From Streptomyces shenzhenensis (GTDB lineage Bacteria; Actinomycetota; Actinomycetes; Streptomycetales; Streptomycetaceae), in NCBI RefSeq assembly GCF_003688995.1, contig NZ_PENI01000018.1, positions 1 to 64,000 on the forward strand: DNA of 64,000 nt. Reading direction: 5' to 3'. Below the pieces are notes generated by a model. That model saw only the letters and a program-made list of their open reading frames with translations, was not told the origin of the DNA and made no database searches. How positions within the stretch are numbered: the stretch's first letter is position 1; the number at the start of each line of letters is the position of its first letter. Shown piece by piece: positions 7,988-17,036 of this stretch. Position numbers and translations under genes: made by a program.

Positions 7988-9274
7988 ATGTCCACCGCTT
8001 CCCTGGGCCGGGGCTCCGCGCTGCCCGCGCGGCTGCCGTGGCCGGGCCTGCTGGCCCTGTCCGCCGCGGCCTTCACCGCCGTCATGACCGAACTGCTGCC
8101 GGCCGGTCTGCTGCCCGTGATCGCCCCGGACCTGGGCGTCTCCGAGTCCCGGGTCGGCTATCTCGTCACCGGCTACGCGGCCGCCTCGTTCGGGGCCGCC
8201 GTCCCGCTGACCGCCCTACTGCGCGGGCTGCCGCGGCGACCGGTGCTCACGGGCGCGCTGCTGGGTCTCGCGTGCGCCAACGCACTGGTCGCGGTGTCGT
8301 CCTCGTACGCCCTCACCTTCGCGGCCCGGCTGCTGGCCGGGGCCATGGGCGGCACGCTGTGGGCGATGCTCGCCGGGTACGCGGCGCGGATGGTGCCGGC
8401 CGAGCGGCGCGGCCGGGCGATCGCGATCGTGCTGGCCGGGATCACCCTCGCCCTGTCGCTGGGGGTGCCCGCCGGTACCGCGCTGGCCGGGGCGGTCGGC
8501 TGGCGCGCCGCCTTCGCCGTGCCGGCCTCCCTCGCCCTGCTGCTGGTGGGCTGGGTGCGGTGGCGGGTGCCGGACTTCCCCGGCGAGGCGCGGCACGCGC
8601 GCGTGCCGCTGCTGCGGGTCGCCGCGCGGCCGGGGATCCGCCCGGTGCTGGCCGTGACGCTGTTTCTGCTGCTGGGCCACCAGGTGATGTATACCTACGT
8701 CGCCCCGTTCGCGGCGCACGCCGGTTTCGCACGGACGGGGCTGCTGCTGGCGGTGTTCGGGAGCGCGACGGTGGCCGGTATCTGGCTGACCGGGATGCTG
8801 ATCGACCGTCGGCTGCGCGGCACCCTGCTCGCCGCGCTGGGCCTGTGCACGGCGGTGCTGCTCGTGCTCGGCCTGGCCGCCGGCCGGCCGCCCGTGCTCG
8901 TGGGGGCCGTGGCCCTGTGGGGCGTGGCGTTCGGCGGCGCGCCGACGCTGATCCAGACGGCGCTGGTCGATGTGTCGGGGCCGGCCGACGCCGATGTGGC
9001 CACGGCGTTGCAGACCACCGTCTACAACGCGGGGATCGCCGCCGGTTCCCTGGCCGGCGGGCTGGCCCTGGACGGCGGCGGGCCCGCGGTCCTGCCGTGG
9101 ACGGCGCTGCCGCTGGTGGCGGCCGCGCTCACCACGGTGGCCGTGGCGCGCCGGTACGCCTTCCCAGCGGTGCGGCACGGCGCACCGCCCACCGTTGACC
9201 GTGGCCCGGGCGGCCCCGGGGGCCGTAGCGTGCCTCCGGAACCGTACCGCGAGAAGGGGTGTGCACCATGGTGA
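7988..9274 (+). CDS. MFS transporter (DHA1-type drug/sugar efflux)
   Basis: This 428-residue permease has about 12 membrane segments between residues 20 and 390 and the MFS motif A-like loop after segment 2 (ALLRGLPRRPVL). EERRGRA-like PAERRGRAIAI follows segment 4. The N-terminal FTAVMTELLPAGLLPVIAPDLG is typical of the AraJ/chloramphenicol-resistance DHA1 group. The last 40 residues are a charged tail that overlaps the next gene by 7 bases. Divergent MerR suggests inducible export of a toxic or secreted compound. Confidence 0.85.
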   Translation: MSTASLGRGSALPARLPWPGLLALSAAAFTAVMTELLPAGLLPVIAPDLGVSESRVGYLVTGYAAASFGAAVPLTALLRGLPRRPVLTGALLGLACANALVAVSSSYALTFAARLLAGAMGGTLWAMLAGYAARMVPAERRGRAIAIVLAGITLALSLGVPAGTALAGAVGWRAAFAVPASLALLLVGWVRWRVPDFPGEARHARVPLLRVAARPGIRPVLAVTLFLLLGHQVMYTYVAPFAAHAGFARTGLLLAVFGSATVAGIWLTGMLIDRRLRGTLLAALGLCTAVLLVLGLAAGRPPVLVGAVALWGVAFGGAPTLIQTALVDVSGPADADVATALQTTVYNAGIAAGSLAGGLALDGGGPAVLPWTALPLVAAALTTVAVARRYAFPAVRHGAPPTVDRGPGGPGGRSVPPEPYREKGCAPW

Positions 9275-9750
9275 AGGAGCACGATCTGCCGTATCTGCGC
9301 AGGTGTGTGGAGCTGGCCGCCGAGGCGTTGGAGGCGGGCGACGAGCCGTTCGGGTCGGTCCTGGTCGCCGCGGACGGGACCGTGCTCGCCGAGGACCACA
9401 ACCGGGTGGCCTCCGGGGACCGCACCCGGCATCCCGAGTTCGAGCTGGCCCGCTGGTCCGCCGCCCACCTGACCCCGGATCAGCGGGCCGCCGCCACCGT
9501 GTACACGTCCGGCGAGCACTGCCCGATGTGCGCGGCGGCGCACGCCTGGGTGGGGCTCGGCCGGCTCGTCTATGTGGCGTCGTCCGAGCAACTCGTCGGC
9601 TGGCTGGGTGAGTTGGGCGTACCCGCGGCACCGGTGCGCGCGCTGCCGGTCAACGAGGTGGCGCCCGGGGTACGCGTCGAGGGGCCGGTGCCGGAGCTGG
9701 CCGAGGAGGTGCGCGCGCTGCACCGGAGGTTCCACGGGGCCGCGGCCTGA
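9268..9750 (+). CDS. Zinc-dependent nucleoside/guanine-type deaminase
   Basis: This 160-residue cytidine deaminase-fold enzyme is of the guanine deaminase/TadA group. Zinc ligands and the proton shuttle are visible: HPE in TRHPEFELA near residue 57, and PMC in GEHCPMCAAAH near residue 83, giving the HxE...PCxxC-type site. EPFGSVLVAADG near residue 25 is the substrate strand. AAGGGG (9254-9259) fixes the ATG at 9268, inside the end of the transporter gene. Translational coupling with it is likely; the substrate is not certain. Confidence 0.8.
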   Translation: MVKEHDLPYLRRCVELAAEALEAGDEPFGSVLVAADGTVLAEDHNRVASGDRTRHPEFELARWSAAHLTPDQRAAATVYTSGEHCPMCAAAHAWVGLGRLVYVASSEQLVGWLGELGVPAAPVRALPVNEVAPGVRVEGPVPELAEEVRALHRRFHGAAA

Positions 9751-9751
9751 C

Positions 9752-9778
9752 CGGCGCGTCGGCCGTGGGCGCGCCGAC
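9752..9778. terminator. Hairpin between convergent deaminase and chaplin genes
   Basis: CGGCGCG (9752-9758) pairs with CGCGCCG (9770-9776); an alternative stem is GTCGGC with GCCGAC. It lies just after the deaminase stop and could end transcripts from both sides. Confidence 0.4.
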
Positions 9779-9811
9779 CGGCTCGGGCGGGGTACCGGAC
9801 AGGGGGCGGGA

Positions 9812-10588
9812 TCAGCGCCGCGCTCCCGGGCGGTAGCGGCGGTACAGGACGGCGCCGGAGACCAGCAGGGCCGCGCTCGCCGCGACCGCGGGGGCGGTCA
9901 GGTCCGCGCCCGTGTGGGCGAGGGCGACGTCGGCCTGCGGGGCGGCGGAGCGGGGCGCCGGCGGGGCGGGGTGGTGCGCCCGGGGCGGGGCCGGCGTTTC
10001 CGGCCGCGGGGTGGGCTTCGCCGGCTGGTCGCCGGGGGTGTTCACGGACTCGTTGCCGACCGCCGGGTTGCCGAGACCGACCACGTTCACGGAGTTGCCG
10101 CTGACGTTGACCGGAATATCGACCGGCACCTGGATGGTGTTGCCGGAGAGCAGGCCCGACGAGCCCTTTGCCCCGCCCTGGGCGGTCGCCCCGCCCCACG
10201 AGCCCGCACCGCCCGACGAGGACGTGCCGCCCGTCGAAGCCGCGCCGCCCGACGAGGACGTGCCGCTCCCGCCACCGCCCGGCGCGCCCGCCCGGACGCC
10301 TCCGGCACCGCTCGGCGCGCCCGCCCGGACGCTCCCGGCGCCGGTGCCGCTCTCGTTGGCACATGTGTTGCCCGCGGCCGGGTTGAGCAGCCCCGCCACG
10401 TTCACGGTGTTCCCGCACACGTTCACCGGGACGTGCACCGGCACCTGGAGGGTGTTGCCGGAGATCACGCCCGGCGAGCCGACCGTGGAGCCGTCCGCCG
10501 CGGAATCCGCGTACGCCGGCATCGTCACGGCCATCGCGCCGGAGGCGGCGGCGACGACGATCACACCGTTTCGGGTAAGCCGTTTCAT
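9812..10588 (-). CDS. chpB: Long chaplin with two chaplin domains and a sortase signal
   Basis: This 258-residue secreted surface protein belongs to the cell-wall-anchored chaplins (ChpA-C class), which coat aerial hyphae. After a signal peptide (1-27) comes chaplin domain 1 (about 32-78, SGNTLQVPVHVPVNVCGNTV, with two Cys), a Gly/Ser/Ala-rich linker, then domain 2 (about 143-182, SGNTIQVPVDIPVNVSGNSV, with no Cys). LAHTG at 223-227, a hydrophobic segment and a basic tail (YRRYRPGARR) form a sortase E signal. The symbol rests on remembered gene order; the chaplin call itself is firm. Confidence 0.88.
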   Translation of the reverse strand: MKRLTRNGVIVVAAASGAMAVTMPAYADSAADGSTVGSPGVISGNTLQVPVHVPVNVCGNTVNVAGLLNPAAGNTCANESGTGAGSVRAGAPSGAGGVRAGAPGGGGSGTSSSGGAASTGGTSSSGGAGSWGGATAQGGAKGSSGLLSGNTIQVPVDIPVNVSGNSVNVVGLGNPAVGNESVNTPGDQPAKPTPRPETPAPPRAHHPAPPAPRSAAPQADVALAHTGADLTAPAVAASAALLVSGAVLYRRYRPGARR

Positions 10589-10825
10589 CGACTCCCTGCC
10601 TTCCTAACGTGGTCACGGGCGGTCGCCCGCACCGGATTAAACGCGGACGACCAATCGGAGTTATGGCTTATCGGCCTTTCACCCCATCGAGTGACACAGT
10701 TATCGAACCGGCCGAGCATTCCTCGAATGCCGTTCCCGGCGTCCGGAGGCGAGCATTCCGCGGGCCGCCTATGGTGATCGGGAGCGCTGCCCCCGGTCCG
10801 CAGCGGGGCACCCTTGGAGGCATCG

Positions 10826-12385
10826 ATGCTGGCCAAGCTGTCCACGCGGCCCGCCGTCCGGCGCTGTACGGGCGCCGGAGCCATCACCCTGACCCTGCTC
10901 GGCGCGGGGCTGCCGGCGGGGGCCGCCACCCCGCCCCAGCCCGATCTGTCCCGCTTCTACCGTCAGAAGGTCACCTGGTCGGCCTGCCCGGGCACGGCGG
11001 CCAAGGGCCTGCAGTGCGGAAAGGTGACGGTCCCGCTCGACTATGCGCGGCCCGGCACGGGCACGCTCGACCTGGCGCTGGCCCGCCGCCCGGCCACCGG
11101 ACCGTCGCGGGGCTCCCTGGTGCTGAACTTCGGCGGCCCGGGCGGCGCGGGCGTCAGCACGCTCGCCGCCTCCGGCAGGGACTACCTGGCCCTGACCGAC
11201 GGCTACGACGTGGTCACCTTCGATCCGCGCGGCGTCGGGCGGTCCTCGCCCGTCAGCTGCGGCGAGGACACCCAGGGGGCCGTGGCCGGGGACACCGCCG
11301 ACCGGAACGATCCGAAGGCGCTCATGGCGCAGCTGCGCAAGGTCGCGGCCGAGTGCGTCCGGCACTCCGGCCCCGTCCTGACCCACATAGGCACCGTCAA
11401 CGTCTCCCGGGACCTGGACGTCATACGCCAGGCCCTCGGCGACGACAAGCTCAACTACCTCGGCTTCTCCTACGGCACCAGGATCGGCGCGGTCTACGCC
11501 ACCCAGTTCCCCGGCAAGGTGGGCCGGATGGCGCTGGACGGCGTGGACACCCTCACCGAACCCCTGTCCGAGCAAGGTTTGGCCGGTGCCGAGGGGCAGC
11601 AGACCGCACTGGACGACTTCCTGGACTGGTGCGTGAAGGACCGCGGCTGCCCCTTCGGCCGGGACCGGCGCACGGCCGGGGACCAGGTCCTGAAGCTGGT
11701 GCGCTCGCTCGACGAGCGTCCGGTGCCGACCGGCTTCGGCGGCCGGTTCAACGGCCAGGACCTGGTGGGCGCCATCGCACATGGCCTCTACAGCAAGGAG
11801 CTGTGGCCCGCGCTCGAACGCGCCGTGCTCTCCCTGGTCGACGACGGCGACACGCGCAAGGCGGAGACCTTCACGGCCGGCGGGTCCGGGCCGGCGCACC
11901 GGTCCGGCGGCGCGCTCGCGGACGAGGCGAACGTCCCCGTGGACAACCTGTCGGCCGCGCTGATGGCGGTCAACTGCGCGGACGACCCGGACCGCCCCGG
12001 CGACGGACAGATCACCAAGGACATCGCGCGGCTGCGCGCCGCGTACGAGAAGGCGTCCCCGGTCTTCGGCCGCTACCGGCTGGTCGAGCAGCTGATGTGC
12101 TACGGGCGTCCCCGGGGCACAGACTTCATCCGCGACCGGGTCAAGGACGTCGACACCCCGAAGATGCTCCTGGTGGGCACCCGCGGCGACCCTGCCACGC
12201 CGTACCGCTGGACCATGGAGACCGCCCATAGGCTCGGCCCGTCGGCAGTGGTGCTCGACAACAAGGGCGAGGGCCACACCGGTTACCCGTCCTCCAAGTG
12301 TGTGCGCCGCAAGATCGACGACTTCCTGCTGTACGGCTCGCTGCCCGCCGACGGGAGTTCGTGCCCGGCGGACCGGGCCGGGTGA
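10826..12385 (+). CDS. Secreted S33-family alpha/beta hydrolase (SlpD/tripeptidyl aminopeptidase-like)
   Basis: This 519-residue exported peptidase-like hydrolase has a signal peptide at 1-34 ending GAGLPAGAA. The core shows the oxyanion motif LNFGGPGGAG, FDPRGVGRSSP, and the nucleophile elbow GFSYGTRIGA (Ser near residue 210). The acid is probably in LVGTRGDPATP and the histidine in GEGHTGY, near residues 453 and 478. The TAP-like C-terminal domain includes a pair of cysteines. TTGGAGG (10814-10820) fixes the ATG. It would release N-terminal peptides outside the cell; the exact substrate is unknown. Confidence 0.85.
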   Translation: MLAKLSTRPAVRRCTGAGAITLTLLGAGLPAGAATPPQPDLSRFYRQKVTWSACPGTAAKGLQCGKVTVPLDYARPGTGTLDLALARRPATGPSRGSLVLNFGGPGGAGVSTLAASGRDYLALTDGYDVVTFDPRGVGRSSPVSCGEDTQGAVAGDTADRNDPKALMAQLRKVAAECVRHSGPVLTHIGTVNVSRDLDVIRQALGDDKLNYLGFSYGTRIGAVYATQFPGKVGRMALDGVDTLTEPLSEQGLAGAEGQQTALDDFLDWCVKDRGCPFGRDRRTAGDQVLKLVRSLDERPVPTGFGGRFNGQDLVGAIAHGLYSKELWPALERAVLSLVDDGDTRKAETFTAGGSGPAHRSGGALADEANVPVDNLSAALMAVNCADDPDRPGDGQITKDIARLRAAYEKASPVFGRYRLVEQLMCYGRPRGTDFIRDRVKDVDTPKMLLVGTRGDPATPYRWTMETAHRLGPSAVVLDNKGEGHTGYPSSKCVRRKIDDFLLYGSLPADGSSCPADRAG

Positions 12386-12536
12386 CGCCTCGTTCCGGTG
12401 CGCTCCCGCGGTGCCCGCGGTGACCCGGGCGGGTGACGGGCGCCGTGCGGCCACAACCTCACGGCCCTCCCGGCCGTCCCACCGAGTGGGCGGGTGGGTC
12501 CCGCCGCTGTGGTGCCGACCGACCCAGGGGGAAACC

Positions 12537-13055
12537 ATGATGCGCATCCGTACCGCCGCGGCCGTGCCGGCCGTCGCCCTCGCCGCGGCCTCCCTGCTGC
12601 TCGCCGCGCCGCACGGCGCGGCGGCAGCCCGCACCGCCGTCTGCCCGGAGCGGGCCCTGACCGTGCGGGCGGCGGTGGCGTCCGCCGATCCGAGCGTGGT
12701 GCGGATCGATGTCACCAACCGCTCCGGCCGCGCCTGCGCCGTCGACCGCGCGCCCACGGTCACCTTCGGTGATCTGGACGGCGCGGCCCTGCCGGTGCCC
12801 GACGGCGCGGCCGGCACCTACCGGATCGGCGCGGGCCGGACCGCGTACACCGCGGTGCGGACCGTCGCCGACCCTGCGGACCCGCAGGCCCGCCGGGTGG
12901 CCGCGATCGCCGTGGCCGCGGACCCGGGCCACCGGGGGCGCGCGTTCACGGCGGCGGAGCTGGGCGCCGGCAGGGCCGTGCGGGTGTGGGAGCCGGTGAC
13001 GACCTGGTGGCAGCCGTCGGCGGCGGCCGCGGACCGGGCGATCGGGCTCAGCTGA
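12537..13055 (+). CDS. Secreted DUF4232-type protein
   Basis: This 172-residue protein begins with a signal peptide (residues 1-31, ending GAAAA). The mature part has two cysteines (CPERALT and GRACAVD) as in DUF4232 exported proteins, which form a small beta-sandwich of unknown function. AGGGGGAAACC precedes the first of two adjacent ATGs. Its stop overlaps the 3' end of the asparagine synthetase gene by 8 bases on the opposite strand, so no terminator separates them. Confidence 0.65.
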   Translation: MMRIRTAAAVPAVALAAASLLLAAPHGAAAARTAVCPERALTVRAAVASADPSVVRIDVTNRSGRACAVDRAPTVTFGDLDGAALPVPDGAAGTYRIGAGRTAYTAVRTVADPADPQARRVAAIAVAADPGHRGRAFTAAELGAGRAVRVWEPVTTWWQPSAAAADRAIGLS

Positions 13056-14889
13056 GCGTCAGTTCGGGCGAGTACATGTCCAGCCAGAGCGCCAGGTCGA
13101 GGGTGCGTTCCAGACCGCTCCTGGCCGCCTGGGAGCCCGCGGGCAGCTCCCGGTGGGCGGCCTCTTCGGCCTTCTCCCGGTCGACGAGTTCGAACACCGG
13201 GTGGTCGGGCCGGGCCACCAGGTCCTTGGCCTGTTCCTGGAGGGCGAGGCCGTACCGGGGATCCTGGGTGGACGGGTAGGGGCTCTTGACCCGCTCGTAC
13301 ACGGACTGCGGGATGACGTCGGCGCTCGCCTCGCGGAGCAGGCTCTTCTCCCGGCCGTCGAAGGACTTCAGGGACCAGGGCGTGTTGTAGACGTACTCGA
13401 CGAGCCGGTGGTCGCAGTAGGGCACCCGGACCTCCAGGCCGACGGCCATGCTCATCCGGTCCTTGCGGTCGAGCAGGGCGCGCACGAACCGGGTCAGGTG
13501 GAGGTTGCAGATGCGGCGCATCCGGTATTCGAAGTCGCTCTCGCCGTCGAGCCGGCGGATGCCGGCGACCGCGGTGCGGTAGGCGTCGGCGATGTACGCG
13601 TCCAGGTCGAGGGTCTCGGCCAGCTCCGGGCGCAGCACCTCGGCGTCCCGGCCGAAGTGCCGGTTCGTCATGGCGAGCCAGGGGAAGGTGTCGGCGTTGC
13701 GGACCTCCTCGTCGAAGAACTGCTGGTAGCCGCCGAAGACCTCGTCGGCGGACTCACCGGACAGGGCGACCGTTGACTGGTCGCGGACGGCCCGGAACAG
13801 CAGGTAGAGCGAGGCGTCCATGTCGCCGAAGCCGGCGGGCAGATCGCGGGCGCGCAGCACCCTGGCCCGGACGGCGGGATCGGCGAGGGCCTGGGCGTCG
13901 AGCACGATGTCGTGGTGGTCGGTGCCGGCGAGGCGGGCCACGTCGTGCACGAACGGGGTGTCCGGGGTGGCACGCAGTCCGTCGGGCACGAAGTGGTCGG
14001 TCTGTCCGACGAAGTCGACGGCGAAGCTGCGCACCTTCTCGCCCTGCTCGGCGAGTTGCCGGGCGGCCAGCGCGGTCATGGCCGAGGAGTCGAGGCCGCC
14101 CGAGAGCAGGGTGCAGCGCGGCACGTCGGCCACCAGCTGGCGGCACACGATGTCGTCGAGGAGATCGCGGACGTGGGCCACGGTGGCGGCCCGGTCGTCG
14201 GTGTGCGGCCGGGTCTCAAGGCGCCAGTAGACGCGGCTGTGCAGACCGGTGCGGTCGACGGTGACGACGGTGCCCGGCAGCACCTCGCGCATGCCCTCCC
14301 ACACGGCGTGTCCGGGCGTCCTGACCATGGTGAACAGCTCGCGCAGCCCGTCCAGGCCGATCCGGGGCCGGACCAGCGGGTTGGCGAGGATCGCCTTGGG
14401 TTCGGAGCCGAACAGCACGCCGTCGGGCGTCGGGTAGCAGTAGAAGGGCTTGATGCCCATGCGGTCACGGATCATCACGAGCTTGTCGTGCCGGCCGTCC
14501 CAGAGGGCGAAGGCGAACATGCCGTTGAGTCGTTCGGCGAGTCCGTCGCCCCATTCGAGGTAGCCGCGCAGGACGACCTCGGTGTCGGAGTCGGTGATGA
14601 AGCGGTGCCCGCGTCCGGTCAGCTGCTGCCGGAGTTCGGTGAAGTTGTAGGCCTCCCCCGAGTAGACCAGCGCCACGGTCCCCTGCGCAGTGGTGACCGT
14701 CATGGGCTGTCGGCCGCCGGGCAGATCGATGATGGCGAGCCTGCGGTGGCCCAGGGCGGCGGTGCCGTCGGTCCAGGTGCCGCGGTCGTCCGGACCGCGG
14801 CAGGCCATCGTCTCGGTCATCGCATCCAAAGTCGCGGCCTCGGTGTGCAGGTCACGGTCGAAGGAAACCCAGCCGGTGATGCCGCACAT
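13048..14889 (-). CDS. asnB: Asparagine synthetase, glutamine-hydrolysing
   Basis: This 613-residue AsnB makes asparagine from aspartate, glutamine and ATP. Cys2 (MCGITGWVSF) is the glutaminase nucleophile, with RGPDDRG at residue 31 and the DSDTEVVL loop. The synthetase half has the ATP P-loop LLSGGLDSSAMTALAA (about residue 264), then LSGESADEVFGGY and MSMAVGLEVRVPYCDHRLVEY. GGAGGAAAGG lies next to the ATG. The length is normal for actinomycete AsnB. Members outside primary metabolism can amidate natural products, but no such cluster is seen here. Confidence 0.92.
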   Translation of the reverse strand: MCGITGWVSFDRDLHTEAATLDAMTETMACRGPDDRGTWTDGTAALGHRRLAIIDLPGGRQPMTVTTAQGTVALVYSGEAYNFTELRQQLTGRGHRFITDSDTEVVLRGYLEWGDGLAERLNGMFAFALWDGRHDKLVMIRDRMGIKPFYCYPTPDGVLFGSEPKAILANPLVRPRIGLDGLRELFTMVRTPGHAVWEGMREVLPGTVVTVDRTGLHSRVYWRLETRPHTDDRAATVAHVRDLLDDIVCRQLVADVPRCTLLSGGLDSSAMTALAARQLAEQGEKVRSFAVDFVGQTDHFVPDGLRATPDTPFVHDVARLAGTDHHDIVLDAQALADPAVRARVLRARDLPAGFGDMDASLYLLFRAVRDQSTVALSGESADEVFGGYQQFFDEEVRNADTFPWLAMTNRHFGRDAEVLRPELAETLDLDAYIADAYRTAVAGIRRLDGESDFEYRMRRICNLHLTRFVRALLDRKDRMSMAVGLEVRVPYCDHRLVEYVYNTPWSLKSFDGREKSLLREASADVIPQSVYERVKSPYPSTQDPRYGLALQEQAKDLVARPDHPVFELVDREKAEEAAHRELPAGSQAARSGLERTLDLALWLDMYSPELTLS

Positions 14890-15309
14890 GCCTTTCCTCC
14901 TGCCTCCGGGCCGGCGTCGGCACCTCGCTCACCTGCGTCTTCGTAGGCGGGATCCGTCGACCGCCGAACCAGTTGTAGCTAGCATCTATATTACGAGCGT
15001 GTGTCCGCGGGGCCGGGTCGGTCAACGCGGCCGTAACACACAGGGCCCCGTCCGGGCCGCGCTTTCGGCCGCGCTTTGCCTGCCCGAGGGCCGCGTTCCG
15101 GCGCCCTGCCGGGCCCGGCCCGCCGGGAACCGGCCATGGGCAAAAACTTCCCCAAACCGCCCAGCGCCTCCGCTCGATGCCTCATCGTCCGCCGATTCCG
15201 GTGACGGTGGGTCCACCCCGGGCTACGCCCGGTTTCCGCGCACGCGGCCGGGCGCCGTCGGCGACCGTCGCCGCCCGGCCCCGCGGACACCCGCCGGCCC
15301 CGGCTCCCG
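14890..15309 (-). promoter_or_regulatory. Upstream region of asnB
   Basis: No gene is seen in this 420-base gap. The only A+T-rich part is 14970-14996, which on the minus strand reads CGTAATATAGATGCTAGCTA. It is a likely promoter or operator for asnB about 85-105 bases before the start; it contains the palindrome GCTAGC. The remainder (15040-15310) is GC-rich with short repeated CGGCCGCGCTTT blocks (15051-15074) and no signal I can name. Confidence 0.35.
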
Positions 15310-15735
15310 TCACCGGGGTTCACCGGGGATGTCGTGGGTGTGCTCCGCGGGCGGACCGCCGGCGTGCCGTCCGGGCGGCCTCATCGCCCGGCGCACGGCC
15401 CGGACGACACCTTCGGGGTCGGCGGCGGAGACCACGAGGCGGGCGTAGGGGGCACTGGAGGGCCACAGGTCGACCACGACGACCGGGCCGCGCTCGCGCA
15501 CGGCGACCAGGTCGCGGCCTTCCGGATGGCGCCACTCGCCCGCACAGAAGCGGTCGGGCAGCCACCGGCCGAAGCGCGGCAGGCCGCGCAGCGCGCGCCA
15601 CCAGTCGGGCTCGACCGCGGCGTCGCGCACCGCCGTGAGCGGGACACGGACCGCCCGCGCACGCCGGATCAGCAGCCGCTCCGGTCCGCCGAGGCGGACG
15701 ACCAGGTCCGGTCCGTCGACGGCCAGTCGAGCCAT
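15310..15735 (-). CDS. Hypothetical protein with PH-like strand pattern
   Basis: This 141-residue protein has no signal peptide or membrane segment. The order of strands (LVVRLGGPERLLI, VRVPLTAVRDAAV, then RDLVAVRERGPVVVVDLW and YARLVVSAADPEGVVRAV) resembles bacterial PH-domain-like proteins. That resemblance is structural intuition only. AGGAGGTGAG lies just before the ATG, supporting a real gene. It is divergent from the baeRF-like gene at 15851. Function unknown. Confidence 0.6.
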   Translation of the reverse strand: MARLAVDGPDLVVRLGGPERLLIRRARAVRVPLTAVRDAAVEPDWWRALRGLPRFGRWLPDRFCAGEWRHPEGRDLVAVRERGPVVVVDLWPSSAPYARLVVSAADPEGVVRAVRRAMRPPGRHAGGPPAEHTHDIPGEPR

Positions 15736-15850
15736 CCGCGCTCACCTCCTGATGCCCGTTCCGCCGGTCGCGCCGGACCGGCGAGACCCTTCGGACATGG
15801 TGATGAATACCCCAAATGCCCTATCTGTGAATCCGCCCTATCGTGCTCTT

Positions 15851-16945
15851 ATGGAGCACGCACTCAGCCCCGCGACCCTCGCCGAACTGCGGCGCCCGCG
15901 CCCGTATCCCGCGGTGTCCGTGCTGACGCCGACGCACCGCCGCGAGCCCGAGAACGCGCAGGATCCGGTCCGGCTGCGCAATGTGGTGGCCGAGGCCAAG
16001 AAGCAGCTGGAGTCCGACCCGTCGGTCACCCGGGAGCGGCGCACCGATGTCGTCGACCAGCTCGACCGGGCCCTCGCCGAGGTGGACCTGGCGCACTCCG
16101 AGGACGGCCTGGTGATCTTCGCCGCGCCGGGCGAGCACCAGGTGTGGTCGCTGGCCCGCACCGTGCCGGAGCGAGTGGTGCTCTCGGACACCTTCCTGAC
16201 CCGCAACCTCGTCTCCGCACACGCGGCGGAGCAGCCGTTCTGGGTGCTGTCGGTCTCCGCCGACCGCGTCACCCTGTGGAACGGCGGGGTCGACCGGGTC
16301 GTCGAGGCCCGGGCCTGCGGCTTCCCGCTGTCCCGGAACCGGGTGAACTTCGACGCCGAACGCCAGGAGCGGATCGGCGACTTCCCGAGCACCTATCGCG
16401 ACGAGGACACCCGTCACTTTCTGCGCGAGGCCGACACGGCGATGGCCGCGGTGCTGCGCGAGCACCCGAGGCCGCTGTACGTCACCGGCGAGCAGGCCGC
16501 GCTGTCCCTGCTGGACGAGGTCGGCGGGGTCGCGCGGGCGGCCGTGCACATCCCGCACGGCGGGCTGGCGAGCGGCACCCCCGAGGCGGTGTGGCAGGCG
16601 GTCCGGCCGGTGGTCGACGCCGAGGCCGGCCGGGCCGCCGACCGCGTGGCACGGGAACTGGACGCGGCCCGTGGCCGCAAGGAGTTCGCGGCCGGCGTCG
16701 ACGAGGTCTGGCAGAGCGCGCGCGAGGGCCGGGTCCGGCTGCTCGCCGTCGAGGAGAACTACCGGGTGACCGTCCGCGACGACGGCGACCATCTGATCCC
16801 GGCCGAGAGCGGCGATCTCGACGCCCGCGAGGACGTCGTGGACGAGATCGTCGAGCAGTGCCTGGAGACCGGCGCCGATGTGCGCTTCGTACCGGACGGC
16901 ACGCTGGACGACGCGCGCGGCATCGCGGGGGTGCTGCGGTACTGA
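15851..16945 (+). CDS. baeRF-family (eRF1/Pelota-like) protein
   Basis: This 364-residue protein resembles the bacterial archaeo-eukaryotic release factor-like family (baeRF). These proteins are homologous to the peptidyl-hydrolase and Pelota domains but their role is unknown; ribosome-linked stress functions have been proposed. Visible features are YPAVSVLTPTHRREPEN at the start, RLRNVVAEAKKQLE, a central FWVLSVSADRVTLWNGG, and a C-terminal domain ending ETGADVRFVPDGTLDDARGI, which is Pelota-like. The start is uncertain: the family usually begins near MEHALSP (15851), but no ribosome site precedes it and an in-frame ATG lies at 15797. Confidence 0.7.
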   Translation: MEHALSPATLAELRRPRPYPAVSVLTPTHRREPENAQDPVRLRNVVAEAKKQLESDPSVTRERRTDVVDQLDRALAEVDLAHSEDGLVIFAAPGEHQVWSLARTVPERVVLSDTFLTRNLVSAHAAEQPFWVLSVSADRVTLWNGGVDRVVEARACGFPLSRNRVNFDAERQERIGDFPSTYRDEDTRHFLREADTAMAAVLREHPRPLYVTGEQAALSLLDEVGGVARAAVHIPHGGLASGTPEAVWQAVRPVVDAEAGRAADRVARELDAARGRKEFAAGVDEVWQSAREGRVRLLAVEENYRVTVRDDGDHLIPAESGDLDAREDVVDEIVEQCLETGADVRFVPDGTLDDARGIAGVLRY

Positions 16946-17036
16946 CGGCACGCCGCCCGGCCCTGCCGGCCGGCTTCCCCGGCGCGTACGCTACGGCGTG
17001 ATCGTCGGCCGGGAGACCGGGACAGGGAGGGCGCAC

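Noticed and set aside
10778..10793. CebR-like box (TGGGAGCGCTCCCA) before the S33 gene
   Set aside because: The second half is shifted by an inserted base and no sugar-use gene is near.
10769..12817. 682-codon minus-strand frame opposite the S33 hydrolase
   Set aside because: Shadow frame; the plus-strand hydrolase has signal peptide, catalytic triad and ribosome site.
13048..14889. Amide-forming enzyme of a natural product cluster
   Set aside because: Normal full-length AsnB with no biosynthetic genes beside it.
14890..15309. T-box or other known riboswitch before asnB
   Set aside because: No recognisable T-box sequence or specifier arrangement could be seen.
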